The notes beneath the pieces were generated by a model, which was not told the DNA's origin, ran no database searches, and saw nothing but the letters and a program-made list of their open reading frames with translations. Source: Phocoena phocoena (taxonomy: Eukaryota > Chordata > Mammalia > Artiodactyla > Phocoenidae). From it: DNA of 64,000 nucleotides. A program made the translations under genes and the position numbers. The stretch lies in NCBI RefSeq assembly GCF_963924675.1, contig NC_089230.1, positions 71,167,223 through 71,231,222 of the forward strand. Direction: 5' to 3'. The number at the start of each line of letters is the position of its first letter. Positions within the stretch are counted from its first letter, which is position 1. This document shows, piece by piece, positions 1 to 11,898 of this stretch.

Positions 1-75
1 TGTATAAAGTAGATAACCAGTAAGAACCTGCTGTATAAAAAAATAAAATTAAATTAAAAATTAAAAAAAGTAAAA
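1..75 (+). mobile_element. A-rich tail of an old 5'-truncated L1
   Basis: The window opens in the last bases of an L1 3' end. The same stretch ends the longer L1 relics near 17,265-17,350 and 34,423-34,500, which shows what lies to the left. It runs into AT-rich sequence of the (AAATT)-like type. Confidence 0.6.
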
Positions 76-281
76 CAGAAAAAGTATTCTTCCCTTCCCA
101 TACATGTATTTATATGAATAAATTATTTCCATGCTTATATCTGTAAATACAAAAAAGAGGAATAAAATCTACCCTGGACCAAAGCGAAAAAAAGAAATAA
201 AACACAACCCACCAGTTACACAGAGGAAAACCGTATCAGGGCACTTGCTCCAGTTGTAAACAATTCTGAAGTTGGTCACTG
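76..281 (+). other. AT-rich spacer, nothing recognised
   Basis: AT-rich sequence repeated at the matching place in the other two superunits (17,350-17,443 and 34,500-34,595). No gene, RNA or known element is recognised. Confidence 0.4.
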
Positions 282-800
282 GTGGGAATCATCTCCCATT
301 CAGCCAGCAGCCCCCACACAACAAGCGTCCTTATTGCAAAGATGGGGGACCGTGCCGAGGCATCTGTGAGTAAACGTGAGCTGAGCCCCAGGCCAGCTGC
401 TGCTGAACTGTTCCCACCCTTCCCAGGTAAAACACCTGATTACGTACAAGGACTTGAAATCCTACAGGAAGGGCCATGGAGCCACATGAGGGACAGCATG
501 CCAGCCGACTTGGTGCCTGCAGGCCAGTCAGGATGGTCCTGGCCCTGGGTGCTCTTCTGGAAGCTTTCCATTTCCCTGCCTGAGATACCCCTGCTGTCCC
601 GGCCCCCACTGCTTTCTTCCTTCCTCACCTCTGCCCAGGGAGAAATTCCAGCGACAGGTATGGCTGACACATCCTCTTCTTTAGCAGGTGACAGCCCGGC
701 AACTGCTGCAGAAAGTCCAGCAGAGCCCCACTCACACTGGGCCACTCACAAAGCCCTGGCCTCTCACTCCCTCCCACCAGCCCAGTCCCGAGACTGCTGA
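282..800 (+). other. GC-rich open frame, superunit copy 1 (coding status doubtful)
   Basis: An open frame of 172 codons begins at a GTG, not an ATG. The homologous frames at 17,444-18,073 and 34,596-35,225 are open for 209 codons but begin at TTG. Here the upstream part is out of frame because one G is missing at about 286 relative to the other copies. The translation is rich in Pro, Ser and Ala and matches no family I recognise. A shorter frame is also open on the opposite strand, which argues that base composition keeps it open. It may be part of the ERV or a host fragment caught in the repeat. Confidence 0.15.
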
Positions 801-1380
801 CAGGGCAGAGAAAATGGCATCAGACACAGCTGCAGGGGCTCTTGCTGCCTGGAGCCGTGTTTATATTGATCTCAACCCAGGCACACATGGGGAGTGCTGG
901 CCGGCACAGTCAGGCTGCCCATGTCAGCCAATCATCACCACTCAGGGTTTCACGCTTTCAGAAAATTGAACTTGCTGAATCAGCCAGGTCCAAGGAACAG
1001 GTGTGGGCTCCTGAGAGTCTGTCTAGACAAGGGGCTGCAGCTCTGGCTTGTTTTCTAATCATTTTATCTGGCTCATGAGTGGGAGACAACTTCAAGAAAA
1101 CCCTCTCCTAATGAGAGGAACCCAGGAGTCAGGGAGAGAAGGGGTGGGTGGTGGGTGGAGACAGAGGCCTGGTGCCCAGGGGGCAGTGGAAGTCTCTGGA
1201 AGACCAGGTGGAGGAAGGCCACACGGAGTGATGCCCAGGGTCACAGACCTGTGGGAGCTGCTGTTTGTTAGTTCAAGTCCTGCTCTGAGGTGCTCTGTGT
1301 CAGCTCTGAGCAACAGGTGAGCTGGGGGTGCTCTGCAATGAGGGCTATGTGCACGGTTCCTGTGTGCCCAGCCCTGCTAT
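801..1380 (+). other. GC-rich non-coding stretch of the superunit
   Basis: Present in all three superunits (near 18,074-18,650 and 35,226-35,806). No stable frame or known element is seen. It lies between the doubtful open frame and the VNTR before the pol relic and may be degraded proviral sequence. Confidence 0.3.
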
Positions 1381-1600
1381 GGTACCTGCAAGGGTAGCTC
1401 TGTATCCTGGAAGGGGCCTGACCACGAGAGCCCCATGGGCTGCAGGGGACCTGCCCAGGGAACACCATATCCTGGGATGGGCCTGACCACGGGAGACCCG
1501 TGAGCTTGGGTGGGGGTGGGGTACATGCCCAGGTAAGCTCCATATACTGGGATTGGCCCGACCACGAGAGCCCTATGGGCTGCTGGGGACCTGGTAAAGG
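1381..1600 (+). repeat. ~70-bp minisatellite, three copies
   Basis: Three imperfect tandem copies of a ~70-bp unit. Each carries a version of 'ACCTGCCCAGG', then 'CATATCCTGGGA', then 'GGCCTGACCACGAGAG'. Superunit 2 has two copies and superunit 3 has three. Confidence 0.65.
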
Positions 1601-2860
1601 ATTTCAGGACAGTCAGTGAAGCCACCGAGGATATACCTCGAGTAATTCCTAATTCCTACACCCTGCTAGTCATTCTACCAAACACCAGGACATGGTATTC
1701 TGTATTAGTCTTAAGTTATACCTTCTTTCATATTCCATTATTCCTAGAGTCACAAGAAATTTTGGCTTGTGAGTGGCAGGGCTGAACATACAACTAAAAC
1801 AATGCTTCTGGACGCTCTTGCCCCAAGGGTTCAAAAGTTCCCACACCATCTTTGGGGAAAGCTTATCTAAAGAACTAAAAGTTCTAGCTCTGGAAAAGGA
1901 AACCCTCCTTCAACACGCAGACAACATTCTGATTGCCAGCCCTACTAAGGAGGCCTCTGAAAAACCAAGCCAATAAAGGATAGAAGTTGTCCAAGAAAAA
2001 GCTCAAATAGCACAGACTACGGTGACCTGCCTGGGCTTCATTCTCACAGAAGTTCGGAGAAGCCCATCCCAGGAAAGGGAAGAAACCATTTTCAGCCTTA
2101 CCCCTTCTAAAACTAGAAGACAGCTTAGGGGTTCCTGGGGAGGCCAGGGTTTGCTGCTTCTGCATCCCTAACTACAGTCTACTAGCTGGGCCTCTATATA
2201 AAACACTGAAAGGAAAATATGATGATCCTTTTGAATAGAATCCAGAAGTGGACTTTCAAGAATGGAAAGAGCAGTCAATTCAGACCCTTGCCCTGGAACT
2301 CCCTAATTTAGCTAAACCCTTTGACCTTTACATTCCTGGTGAAAGTTGAATCACTATTGGAGTATTAGTGTAAAAACTGGGACCACTTGAAATGGAACAA
2401 TGCAAGAATGCCATCCAGGTAGTATAAACTACAGTCACCAAGGGGCTTGGCCCACCACCACATCTGGCCAAGATACTGGCGGTATCTGAAAACCTGGAAA
2501 TCAGCAGCCCAAAAGGCCACCTCCCTCCTAAGGTAAAAGGATCCCACGAGGTGATCCTAACCCCCAACCATGCCCTGAAGTTGCAGGGTTTGCTCCGTGG
2601 GCACACTGACCTCGAGTGAGGAGGCCCCCCAACTCCAACCTCCAGAGAGATAACCAGGGGCAACGGGGCACCATGAAGACTCGTGTGACCATCACTTGAC
2701 CTGGAGTTCTCTCATAAAACAACAAGAATGTGTCACAGAAGAGTAGACTACTGCTTGCAAGACTTACTGCACCCAGAGGGGAGCTAATAATCTTGGCAGG
2801 GGAACCGTATATCACGCTGTCACCATAGAAAAGCCTACAGACACCGTGATGATGGTGGCC
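1600..2860 (+). pseudogene. Degenerate gammaretrovirus-like ERV pol relic, copy 1
   Basis: Translated in shifting frames this matches the order of a gammaretroviral-type pol: the RT fingers region (about 1,600-1,760), the palm with the catalytic block, then connection/RNase H-like sequence with an LGP-type motif (about 2,220-2,860). At 1,914-1,925 the catalytic tetrad reads HADN where a working enzyme has YxDD, so both the first and last residues are lost. Several frameshifts and stops separate the pieces, and the longest open piece is about 67 codons (1,773-1,976). No gag, integrase or env was identified. It is an old, inactive endogenous copy. Confidence 0.7.
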
Positions 2861-3280
2861 AATAACACCGGCTGGACTCCTGTTTACTTCAACATGCTGT
2901 TGACTCAGTGGCCATCATGGTCCTTGATTACCACTGACCCTGGACTGCCTGGGAGTTGAGCCGGCAGGGTCCTGACACCTGGTGCTGTTTTTACGTTAAT
3001 TCAGGGACCTAAATGAAGAAAGTGCAGACTACTGGGCAGAGCATCTAGGCTGGCAGAAACGGTCAGCATAAGGTGGCTGAACAAATGTGGGGCAGGTTGA
3101 AACTGGACCCCACAGCGTCACTGCACATCTCCCTCCTGGACCCTTAAATGTCATTAGAATCTATAACACTTCCAATACTGGTGCTCAGGCGGATGAGCAG
3201 GCAGGCAGGAGGGCTGGGGACAATCAACGTCACCTGGAGGCTGCTGGGGAGACGTTCTGACCCTCGCCCACGGGTATGAG
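2861..3280 (+). other. Probable proviral remnant, unassigned
   Basis: Follows the RNase H-like part and is conserved in the other superunits (about 20,080-20,470 and 37,300-37,690). Short broken frames are seen but no motif that I can assign to integrase or envelope. Confidence 0.3.
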
Positions 3281-4060
3281 GGCTCCTAACTCAGCACTCA
3301 GCAGTTACAGAAGAAGGGTCTGCACCCTCAGCACTCCAAGAATAAGGAATGGAACAAAAGGCAGAAGAGGGCTTTGCCCCAGGCAAAGCCCATTAAAATT
3401 CCCTGGGAGATAAAAATAGAATCTGGGCAATAAAATAAAGTCTAACCTTTTTTGTGCTTTGTGCTTTGTTTAATTTCACGTGCTTCTAGGGTCCCGCATG
3501 CAGAGGTTCCACACCCGGCACTTCAGACCAGATTTCCTAGTGCAGAATGGCTGGTTCAACACCTCAGCTCCTGGGGCTCAGTGCAGACTCTGCGATATAG
3601 AGCCTGAGCTGCAGCCAACCGGGCCCTCGAGGCCTCCGCCCCCTGCCTCCCACTGACTCTGACAGGATCCCTATTCAGCAGCCCAGCCCATAGCCCACGG
3701 GGTAGCACATGCTCTCACCTCTCCATTCTCTGATCAAAATGTAAAGTTTCCTTTGCTTCTGAACCAAACTCAGTCTCGATCTGTTGGCTCCAATGACACT
3801 GGGCAGGGGGACAATTGTTGTGGTCCACTCTGGAGGATCAGTAACAGAACTTGAGAACATTGTAACTTCAATGAACAGATGTGTGAGCCAAACTGTAATT
3901 AACATAGAACAGTGTATAAGGCTCGGGTAAAATAAGATGTTTTTAACATTTCCATTTGATATTTCCATCACTTTATTATAAGCAAGTTCAGTGAAAAGGT
4001 TTGTCTTATTTGTCAGATCAATATTAGAGAAACGAAGTGATTTCTTTCCAAGGATGTACA
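3281..4060 (+). other. LTR-like 3' end of the ERV with polyA signal
   Basis: AATAAA at 3,429-3,434 lies in a stretch followed by a T-rich segment, as expected at an R/U5 boundary. A second LTR-like segment follows at about 3,700-3,830, ending near a GGGCAGGGGGACA stretch. The minus strand keeps an ATG-initiated frame of 128 codons (4,061 to 3,675). Frames of 130 and 128 codons are open at the matching places in the other superunits, but the translation is unrecognised. Terminal TG/CA and paired LTRs were not demonstrated. Confidence 0.3.
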
Positions 4061-4149
4061 TCTAATAATCTTGGTTAAAGCTTCAATCTTGTTTTAAATG
4101 CTTTTCCATTGAAAATGATACCTCTCTTTCAGATCCCCCGTTTCTGAGA

Positions 4150-4385
4150 AGTATAAAATCTTATAATTTATTATTACCAAAGGGGAAAGTTGGGAGGAAG
4201 GATAAATTAACAGTTTGGGATTAACACATACACACTGCTATGTATAAAATCGATCATCAACAAGGAACTACTGTATAGCACAGGGAACTACACTCAATAT
4301 TTTGCAATAACCTATAAGGGGAAATAATCTGAAAAAGAATAGATATTTTTATTGACATCATCTATCAATGACCGTTAAAATGGAA
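4150..4385 (+). mobile_element. L1 3' end relic
   Basis: Contains the usual artiodactyl-type L1 3' UTR phrases such as 'GTATAGCACAGGGAACTACA', 'CTCAATATTTTGCAATAACC' and 'GGGGAAATAATCTGAAAAAG'. It is heavily 5'-truncated and has counterparts at 21,370-21,570 and 38,590-38,775. Confidence 0.75.
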
Positions 4386-6120
4386 TCTAAGGGAAGCCGG
4401 TGGTGAGTGCTTCTGACCCTGAAGACTTCAATCATCTAAAGTTTGGACTCTGTCTACTTCCCAAGGCCCTTAATGAACATATGTGTAGCCGTAGCTTAAA
4501 AAAATTCCCCAGTTTGGGTTTTGGGGAGACACTGATTTTGAAAAAGCCCTGGTGTTCTCCTCACATAAATGGAACCCTTCCTACTGGTAAAACATGCCTG
4601 TCACATCCAGAGGCTGGTATACCGTCTTCTCGGGAAGAGTTTGGAAAAGGCATCTCATCTCCTCATCTCCTGGTGCTCGGGTTCGCCTCTCTAGCATCTT
4701 TACTATCAGTCTCCCCACTTGGAGATGTCAGCACTGTCAATATCCTGTTGAATACAGTTTGGAATTTGTCCAGAGGATGAAGCGGAAGGAGGAGGAACAA
4801 TGAGAGACAAGTCCTAGGTGTTCGGACAGGCACATGTCACTCTAATTTCCAAACAGGAAGACGAATTGACCAAAGGCTAGGGTTGCCCATGGAAACAGAA
4901 TAGGGCTTGAGGAAATCCCGCTGCTTTGTGGCCAGTTCCCGTAAACACAAGTTGAAAAATGGAACTCAGGGGCACTAAAATTCACGAAACTGCAGAGTTG
5001 AAAATATGTATCACTGAAAAATGTCTTGAGGAAAGTCAGAGAAAAGGACTTGTAAGCAACAGAGAATGGCAGGAAAGGGATTGGAAGAGGTAGAAAGGAC
5101 TCGCCATTCAGCACAAGAAAAGGGGCTGAACATTGCGAACATTGCAGTTGGGTAAAAAGGGTGTATGCGTTTTTTCTGTATATATTCAACAAAAAGGCAT
5201 ACACTATTTTAACCTACCAAACATGTGGGCACTGGAAATCAATACTACAAAAGATATCACTTCGCGTCAGTCACAAGAGCCATCCTCAGAAAGTGTAAAA
5301 ACCAGAAATGCAGGACAGGGCAAGGAGAAAATAGAGCCCTGTGAGGCTTATAGTGGAAATATATATTGCCAACGGCCACTCTGGAGAAGTGTATTGTGTT
5401 TACTAAAGTATCTAAAAAATGAGCTACAGAGCATAGGGCACTTGCACTCATGGGCGTATATCTTGGGAAAAACAAATATCGAGAGGACACAGGCACGCCA
5501 ACGTTCACCGCCTCTCTGTTTGAAAGATCCTCGACTAGGATATAACATAAATGTCTCTGGAGGGAAAAAATGGATAGAGATTTGGTACTTATGTAGAGTG
5601 GAATATTACTCAGCCTGGAAATCAATGAAATATGGCCAGTTGTAACAACTCAGGAGGAGTTACGTATGATCATTCTAAGTCACATAATTTAAAAAGAAAA
5701 ATATAAGATATCATAAGATATCACTTAAAGGTGGAATCCAAAATGGCTACACATGAAATAAATTACAAAACAAAAACCTAGTCAAATATGTAGGAAACAC
5801 ACATAAGGCTGCTAAACGGGAAAGGTGGGGAGGGTTGAGGCATTATCCAGGAGGTTGAAATTAGCAAAGATACCATTCCAAATACCAAATTGATAATCAA
5901 CAAGACCTACACGGTAGCTAAAAGAACTGCACTCAACACACTCAAGTCACCGGAAAAAAATATATACGACTAGTAAGAATCTGAAAAAGAATTTATTGAT
6001 GTCTCTCTGTCCCTGAATCAAGTAGATGTACAGCAGCAAGTAACAGAGCTTTGAAAATCAGCTGTAACCAATATAATAATGAATTGAAAAAATAAACGAC
6101 AGAGAGACAGAGAAAACCTC
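4386..6120 (+). repeat. Divergent 1.75-kb satellite monomer (edge monomer A'), copy 1
   Basis: Same order as the ordinary monomers that follow: the 5' part with 'CTAACAGTCTCCCCACTTGG'-like sequence, then the decayed mariner palindrome (5,147-5,222), then an L1-derived 3' part. It is clearly more diverged. The same divergent type begins the satellite in superunits 2 and 3, as expected for the edge of a satellite block. Confidence 0.7.
5147..5222 (+). mobile_element. Mariner-type MITE palindrome, decayed
   Basis: An inverted repeat centred near 5,183 with the GTATGCGTTTTTTC arm still readable. The left terminus has lost the GGCC of TTGGCC. Confidence 0.6.
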
Positions 6121-7870
6121 TTACAACTTTTCCTCAGAAATGGTGATGCAACATGGATTGAACACATCTAGACCCACAGCAGGATGAGACATAAGGCTGG
6201 AAACTGTTCACGCTAAGAGAAATGTGACGTTGGATGAGGAAATGCACACCCTTTAAAGTAATACTACCTGGTACCCATTCAGTGGGTACCAAATCTGCAG
6301 GTTCAAGGGATCTTCCTACAGCTAAAACATGCATAGAAAACCCAGAGGACTGTACACCATGTGATTGGGAGATGTGTCTAAAATGCACCTCATTTATCCT
6401 GTCCTGGTGCTCCTGTTCACCATTCCAGCCATGTTACTTAGAATCTCCCCACTTGGAGAATGAGCACATTTAAAATTCTGTTTCGCACATTCTGCAAATT
6501 GTGAGGAGGATGAACAGGAAGAGGGGGAACCAATGAGAGAATAGTTGTAGGGGTTTGGACCAGCAAATGTCACTCTAATTTCCCATTAGGAATAAGATTT
6601 TAAAAAAGGCTCAGCCCGCCTTGCCGGAGCCAAAATAGGGCTTGAAGAAATCCTGCGGTTTTGAGGCCAGCTCACAAAACAGCAACTTAAAAAATGGAGC
6701 TCAGGGTCACTGCAATTCACAAACCTGCAGAGTTATAAATGAAAACTAACGTCCAAAACTATGTTGAGGTAAGGCAAAGAAGAGGATCTGAATGCAAGAC
6801 AGTATTGCAAGAAACAGATTTCAAGAGATAGATTGGACTTGTCTTTAAAGCACATGAAAAGCGGCAGAATTTTGAAAATGATGCAGTTGGCCAAAAAGGG
6901 CGTATGCGTTGTCTCCTGAATATATTCAGCAAAAAAACGCATACACACTTTATGGGCAACCAAGCAAGCAAGCAATGCAAATGCGCACAGCAAAGAAGTC
7001 TCATTTCCCACCGGTCAAAAGAGCCATCTGAAAAAATTGTAAAAACCAGAAATGCAGGACAGGCCATGGAGAACAGGGAGCCTTTATACGCTGATGGGTG
7101 GTGTGTGAACTGCTGAGAGTCACTGTGGAGAAGTGTATGATGTTTCCTAAATCATCTAAAAAACAGAGCTACAGAGCATAGGGCACTTCCAATCACGGGA
7201 GTATATCTAGGGAAGTCTAAAAATCAACAAGACACAAACACACCACAGTTTAGCGCTGCTCTGTTTACAAGAACCTCGACTTCAGTACACCTTAAATATC
7301 CCAGGAAAGAGAACAATGGATAAAGAAGATGTGGTACTTATGTACAATGGAATATCTCTTCACCATGAAAGCAATGTAATAAGGCTACTAGAAGCATAAA
7401 CAGTGGATTTAGGTCCGATAATACTACTTGAAATAAGTCAAACAGAAAAAGAAACATATCATAAGATATCACTTATAGAGGGAATGTAAATATGGCTGCA
7501 CAACAAATGAATTACAAAACAGAACAGTGTCTCACATTTACAAAACACACTTATGTCAGCTTAAGGGGAAAGGAGAGGTGGGGTGATGCATAAAACCAGA
7601 GTTTGAAATTAACACAGATACCGTTCAATAAACCAAACAGGTATTAGCCAAGATCTACATCTTGCTCAATGAACTGGCCTCAACAACCCCTATACACCGC
7701 AGAGGAATATATCTGAGTAATAAGAATCTTAAAACTTATGTATTGATATATCTCCATAAGGGAATCAAGTCTGTGCAGAGAGGCACAAACACAACAGTGA
7801 AAATGAGCTAAACCCCATTACAGAAATAAATTTTAAAAACAAAACACAGAAACAACGAAAGAGAGAAAAA
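6121..7870 (+). repeat. 1.75-kb satellite monomer
   Basis: Begins near 'GTGATGCAACATGG' at about 6,143. The next copy of this landmark is at 7,893, 1,750 bp later. It holds the unassigned 5' part, the MITE at 6,886-6,965, and then about 1 kb that aligns with an L1 ORF2 C-terminus and 3' UTR. Confidence 0.75.
6886..6965 (+). mobile_element. Mariner-type MITE palindrome
   Basis: Starts with TTGGCCAAAAAGGGCG. The centre is CTGAATATATTCAG, and the right arm runs to a diverged GGGCAACC end. Arms are imperfect. Confidence 0.7.
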
Positions 7871-9630
7871 TTCTTACCAAATTCGTTCAGGGGCTGTGAT
7901 GCAACCTGGATTGACCACATATAAACCCACAGCTGGATAAGACATAAGGCTAGACACTTGGGGCTGAGAGGATTGGTGAGCATTGGTGAGCAACTGACGA
8001 ACCTTTAGTGCAATACATCATGCTACTCATTCCAAGGGTCCCAACACTCCAGTATGAAGGGAATCTTCCTACAGCTAAACCATGCATGGGAAACCCAGCC
8101 GATGGTATACCATGTGATCAGGAAAGGTTTCTAAAACACACCTCATTTTTCCTCTCCTGGGGTTCCGGATGGACATTCCAGCTGCTTTACTAACAATATC
8201 CCCACCTGGAGAGACAATGCCTTTAAGGTCCTGTATAGCACAGTCGGCAATTAGTGCGGAGGATGAATGGGAAGATGGGGAACCAGTGAGAAACAAGCGG
8301 TAGGGGTTTTGATGGGCACAGGTCACTCTAAATTCACATCAGGAAGAAGAAGTAACCAAAGGCACAGCAAGGAAACCCAGAACAAGAATAGGGCCTGAAG
8401 CAATCCTGTGGTTATGAGGCCAGATCACAAAAATAAGAACTGAAAAATGGAGCTCAGGGGCACAGTAATTAACAAACCTGCAGAGTTATAAAGGCCAACT
8501 ATTTTCCAAAAGTATATGGACGAAAAGCTATGAACAGGCCTAGAAAGAAAGGCAGAATTGCAGGAAACTGATTTCAAGAGGTAGATGGCAATTTCATTTA
8601 AAGTATATGAAAAGAGGAAGAACTTCGACAATGATGCACTTGGCCAAAAACTGCCTATGCGTTTTTTCCTGAATATATTCAGGAAAAAACGCATAGACAG
8701 TTTTTGCCCAACCAAGCAAATGTGCAATGGAAATACACGCTACAATGAAGTCTCATTTTGCCCCGGCCAAAAGGGCAATCAGAAAAATGTGTAAAATCCA
8801 GAAAGGCAGGACAGGCCATGGAGAACAGGGAGCCTTGTTATGCTGATGAGCGGGATGAAAATTGCCAACAGCCACTCTGGAGAAGTGTATGGTGTTTCCT
8901 GAAACTTCTAAAAAACAAAGCAACAGAGCCTAGGGCAATTCCACTTATGGTCCAACACTTTAGGGACAGTAAAATCAAAAAGACAGAGCCACCCCAAAGT
9001 TTGGGATGGCTCTGTTTACAAGAACCTCGTATATGGTTCAACTTAAATATCCCAGAAAGCGAAAAATGGATAAAGAAGTTGTGGTACTTATGTACAATGG
9101 AATATCACTCAGCAATGAAATCTATGTCATCAGACCCATAGCAGCATAATGAATGCATACAGGTTCGATGATTCTAAGTGAAATAAGTCACACAGAAAAA
9201 GAAATATCATAAGGTATCACTAATACACAGAATGCAAACTTGGCTACACATGAACTGAATTACAAAAAAGAACATGGCCTTAAATTTAGAAAACCAACTT
9301 ATGCTTGCATCAGAGGAAAGATGAGTTGGGGTGCTGCATAAAACCAGAGATTGAAATTAGCACAGATACCGTTCCATAAGCCAACTATATAATAGAAAAG
9401 ACGTACTCTTTGCTCAACGAAATGGACTCCACACGCCATATTCAACGCCTGGGAATATACCTGACTAGTAAGAATCTTAAAATCTATGGATTTATATGTC
9501 TCCATAAGAGAATCAAGCGTGTGAACAGTGGCATAAATGCAGCAGTGAAAATCAGCTAAATCCCATTATAAAAATAAATTTCAAAAACAAAACACAATGA
9601 CAGTGAAATAGAGAGCAATTCTTAAATAAT
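7871..9630 (+). repeat. 1.75-kb satellite monomer
   Basis: Landmark 'GCTGTGATGCAACCTGG' at about 7,893; the next is at 9,650 (1,757 bp). Same three-part structure, with the MITE at 8,640-8,713 and the L1-derived part from about 8,820 on. Confidence 0.75.
8640..8713 (+). mobile_element. Mariner-type MITE palindrome
   Basis: Near-perfect inverted repeat of about 74 bp. The two arms differ at only about two positions and are centred on CTGAATATATTCAG. Confidence 0.8.
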
Positions 9631-10412
9631 ACATTCAGACCTTGTGATGCTACCTGGATTTACCACATCTACACCCAGAGCTGCGTGAGATATAAGGCTG
9701 GACACGAGTGGCTGATAGCATTGGTGAGGTTTGGTGAGCAAATGCAGACCCTTTGAAGTCATACTGCATGGTACCCATTCCAAGGATCCCAACTCTCCAC
9801 GTTTAAGGGATTCTTCCTTCAGCTAAAACATGCATGGGAAACGCAGAGTATGGTCCACTGTGTGATTGGGAAACGATTTAAAATGCATCTCAGTGCTCGT
9901 CCCTTGGTACTCAGGTTTGCCATTGCAGATGCTTTACTAACACTCTCCCCCACTTGGAGAGTCAGTGCCTTTAACCTCCTGTTTGGCACAGTTTGCAATA
10001 TCTGGGCAAAATGAACAGGAATAGGGAGACCCAATGAGACACTAGAGGTGTGTGGACAGGCACATTTCACTCTCATTTCCCACCAGGAAGAGGAATTAAA
10101 CATAGGGGTAGCAAGCCATGCCTGACGCACATTACGGCCTGAAGCCATCCTGCAGTTTTACGGGCATCTCACGAGAAAGCAAGTTGAAGAAAGGACCTCA
10201 GGGATAGTGTAATTCACAAACCTCCAGAGTTATAAATGACAGCTATCCTCCAAAAATATATTGAAGTAAGGCTGCGAAGAGGACTTGAAAGCAGGGCAGA
10301 ATTGCAGGAAACCGATTTCAGGAGGTAGACTGGAATTGCATTTAAAGCATAGGAAAAGAGGCAGAACGTCAACAATGATGCACTTGGCCAAAAAGTGCGT
10401 ATGCCTTTTCCT
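9631..10412 (+). repeat. 1.75-kb satellite monomer, 5' part, cut by the GC-rich array
   Basis: Runs from the 'TGTGATGCTACCTGG' landmark to the left half of the MITE. It is cut there and joined to monomer 9 of the GC-rich satellite. Confidence 0.75.
10384..10412 (+). mobile_element. Left half of MITE at array junction
   Basis: TTGGCCAAAAAGTGCGTATG is followed by a short T tract and then the GC-rich satellite. The palindrome centre and right arm are missing. Confidence 0.75.
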
Positions 10413-11898
10413 CAGGCCCTTGTAAGTGAGGGGAGGCGGCTCCCAGCACGTTCCAACTGCCACAAGGTGGCTCACGTCACCAAGGCGATGTGTACCAGGC
10501 AGGCAGGTGTGACCTCACAGCCAAGTGCCACCTCACAGAAGGGTGAGGAACCCAACCAGGATAAGACCCTCTCCAGATGGTCCACATCACCAAGGGAATG
10601 GGAACCAGACAGGAGTGTCCTCATACCAGTAGGGCCACACCATCTAAAGGTGAGGAACCCAGCACATGTGGCCTCAAACCACAGGACACACATCACGAAG
10701 GCACTGGGAGTGAGGCAGGGAGGAGGAGCCTCAAAACAGAGGGCCCAAATAATAAAAAAGATGAGGAATTCAGCAGTTGGAATGTCCGAGAAGGCGGCCC
10801 AGAGTACAGAATCTATGGGATCCAGGCCTGAGTGAACTAACACCAGAGTGCCCACATCATGAAACCATGAGCAACCCAGCCGTGGGCACCACAGAGCAGA
10901 AGGCCCACAACCCCATAGGGATGGGAACGTGATAGGAGTATCATTGCATAACTGGGCTCACATCAGAAAACACGGGGAGCCCAGTAGTTAGGGCCTGATG
11001 CCAGAGGGCTCTCATCACGGAGGGGAAGAGTCTCCCAGCAGGATCCAACTGCAACCATAGGACCAACATCACCAAGGCAATGGGAGCAAGCCAGGCAGGA
11101 GTGACCTCACAGCAGAAGGCTCAGCTCACAGAAGGGTGAGGAACCCAGCCAGGATCAGACTCTCACCAGAGGGCCCACATCACCAAGGGGATGGGAACCA
11201 GGCAGGAGTGTCCTCCCACCAGTGGGGCAACATCATAGAAAGGTGAGGATCCCAGCACATGTGGCCTCAAAACAGAGGACCCCCATCACTAAGGGGCTCA
11301 GAGTGAAAAAGGCAGGAGTAGCCTCACAACACAGGGCCCATAGAATAAAAAAGGTGAGGTATCAAGCAGTTGGAATCTCCCAGCAGGCGGCTGAGAGTAC
11401 CAAGGCTATGGGATCCAGGCTGGAATGAACTCACAACAGAAGGCCCACATCATGAAACTGTGAGCTACCCAGCCGTTGGGAACTCAGAGCAGAAGGCCCA
11501 CAACCCCATGGGGATGGGAAACTGGCAGGACTGTACTCGCACCACTGAGCGCACATCAGAAAATGTGGGGAGCCCAGCAGTTAGGGCCTGATGTAGAGGG
11601 CGCTCATCACGGAGGGGAGGAGGATCCCAGCATGCTCCAACTGCAACCAGAGGGCCGACGTCACCAAGGCAATGGGAGCAAGCCAGGCACGAGTGACCTC
11701 AGAGCAGAGGGATCACGTCAAAGAAGGGTGAGGAACCCAGCCAGTATAAGACTCTCACCAGAGTTCGCACATCACCAAGGAGATCGGATCAGGCAGGAGT
11801 GTCCTTACACCAGTGGGGTCACATCATCGAAAGGCGAGGAACCCAGCACATGTGGCCTCAAACGAGAGGACCCACATCACCAAGAGACTGGGATTGAG
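10413..11898 (+). repeat. GC-rich HOR satellite array 1 (two HOR periods)
   Basis: About 1,486 bp made of ~53-bp monomers with the signature 'GGGCCCACATCACCAAGG' (type A) or 'CATCATCGAAAGGTGAGG' (type B). It enters at monomer 9 of the 11-monomer HOR and leaves in monomer 3. The length fits two 593-bp HORs plus the six-monomer remainder. The translated frames here (for example 10,395-10,835 and 11,476-12,066) are repeat translations, not genes. Confidence 0.85.

Noticed and set aside
3760..3860. Retroviral primer-binding site after the LTR-like segment
   Set aside because: The stretch near 'GGTCCACTCTGGAGGATC' is only loosely like a tRNA-complementary site and lies on the wrong side of pol for a 5' LTR.
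5633..5760. Direct-repeat cluster resembling a CRISPR array
   Set aside because: The spaced repeats in this window are satellite monomers with no constant repeat and variable spacers, and the context is mammalian.
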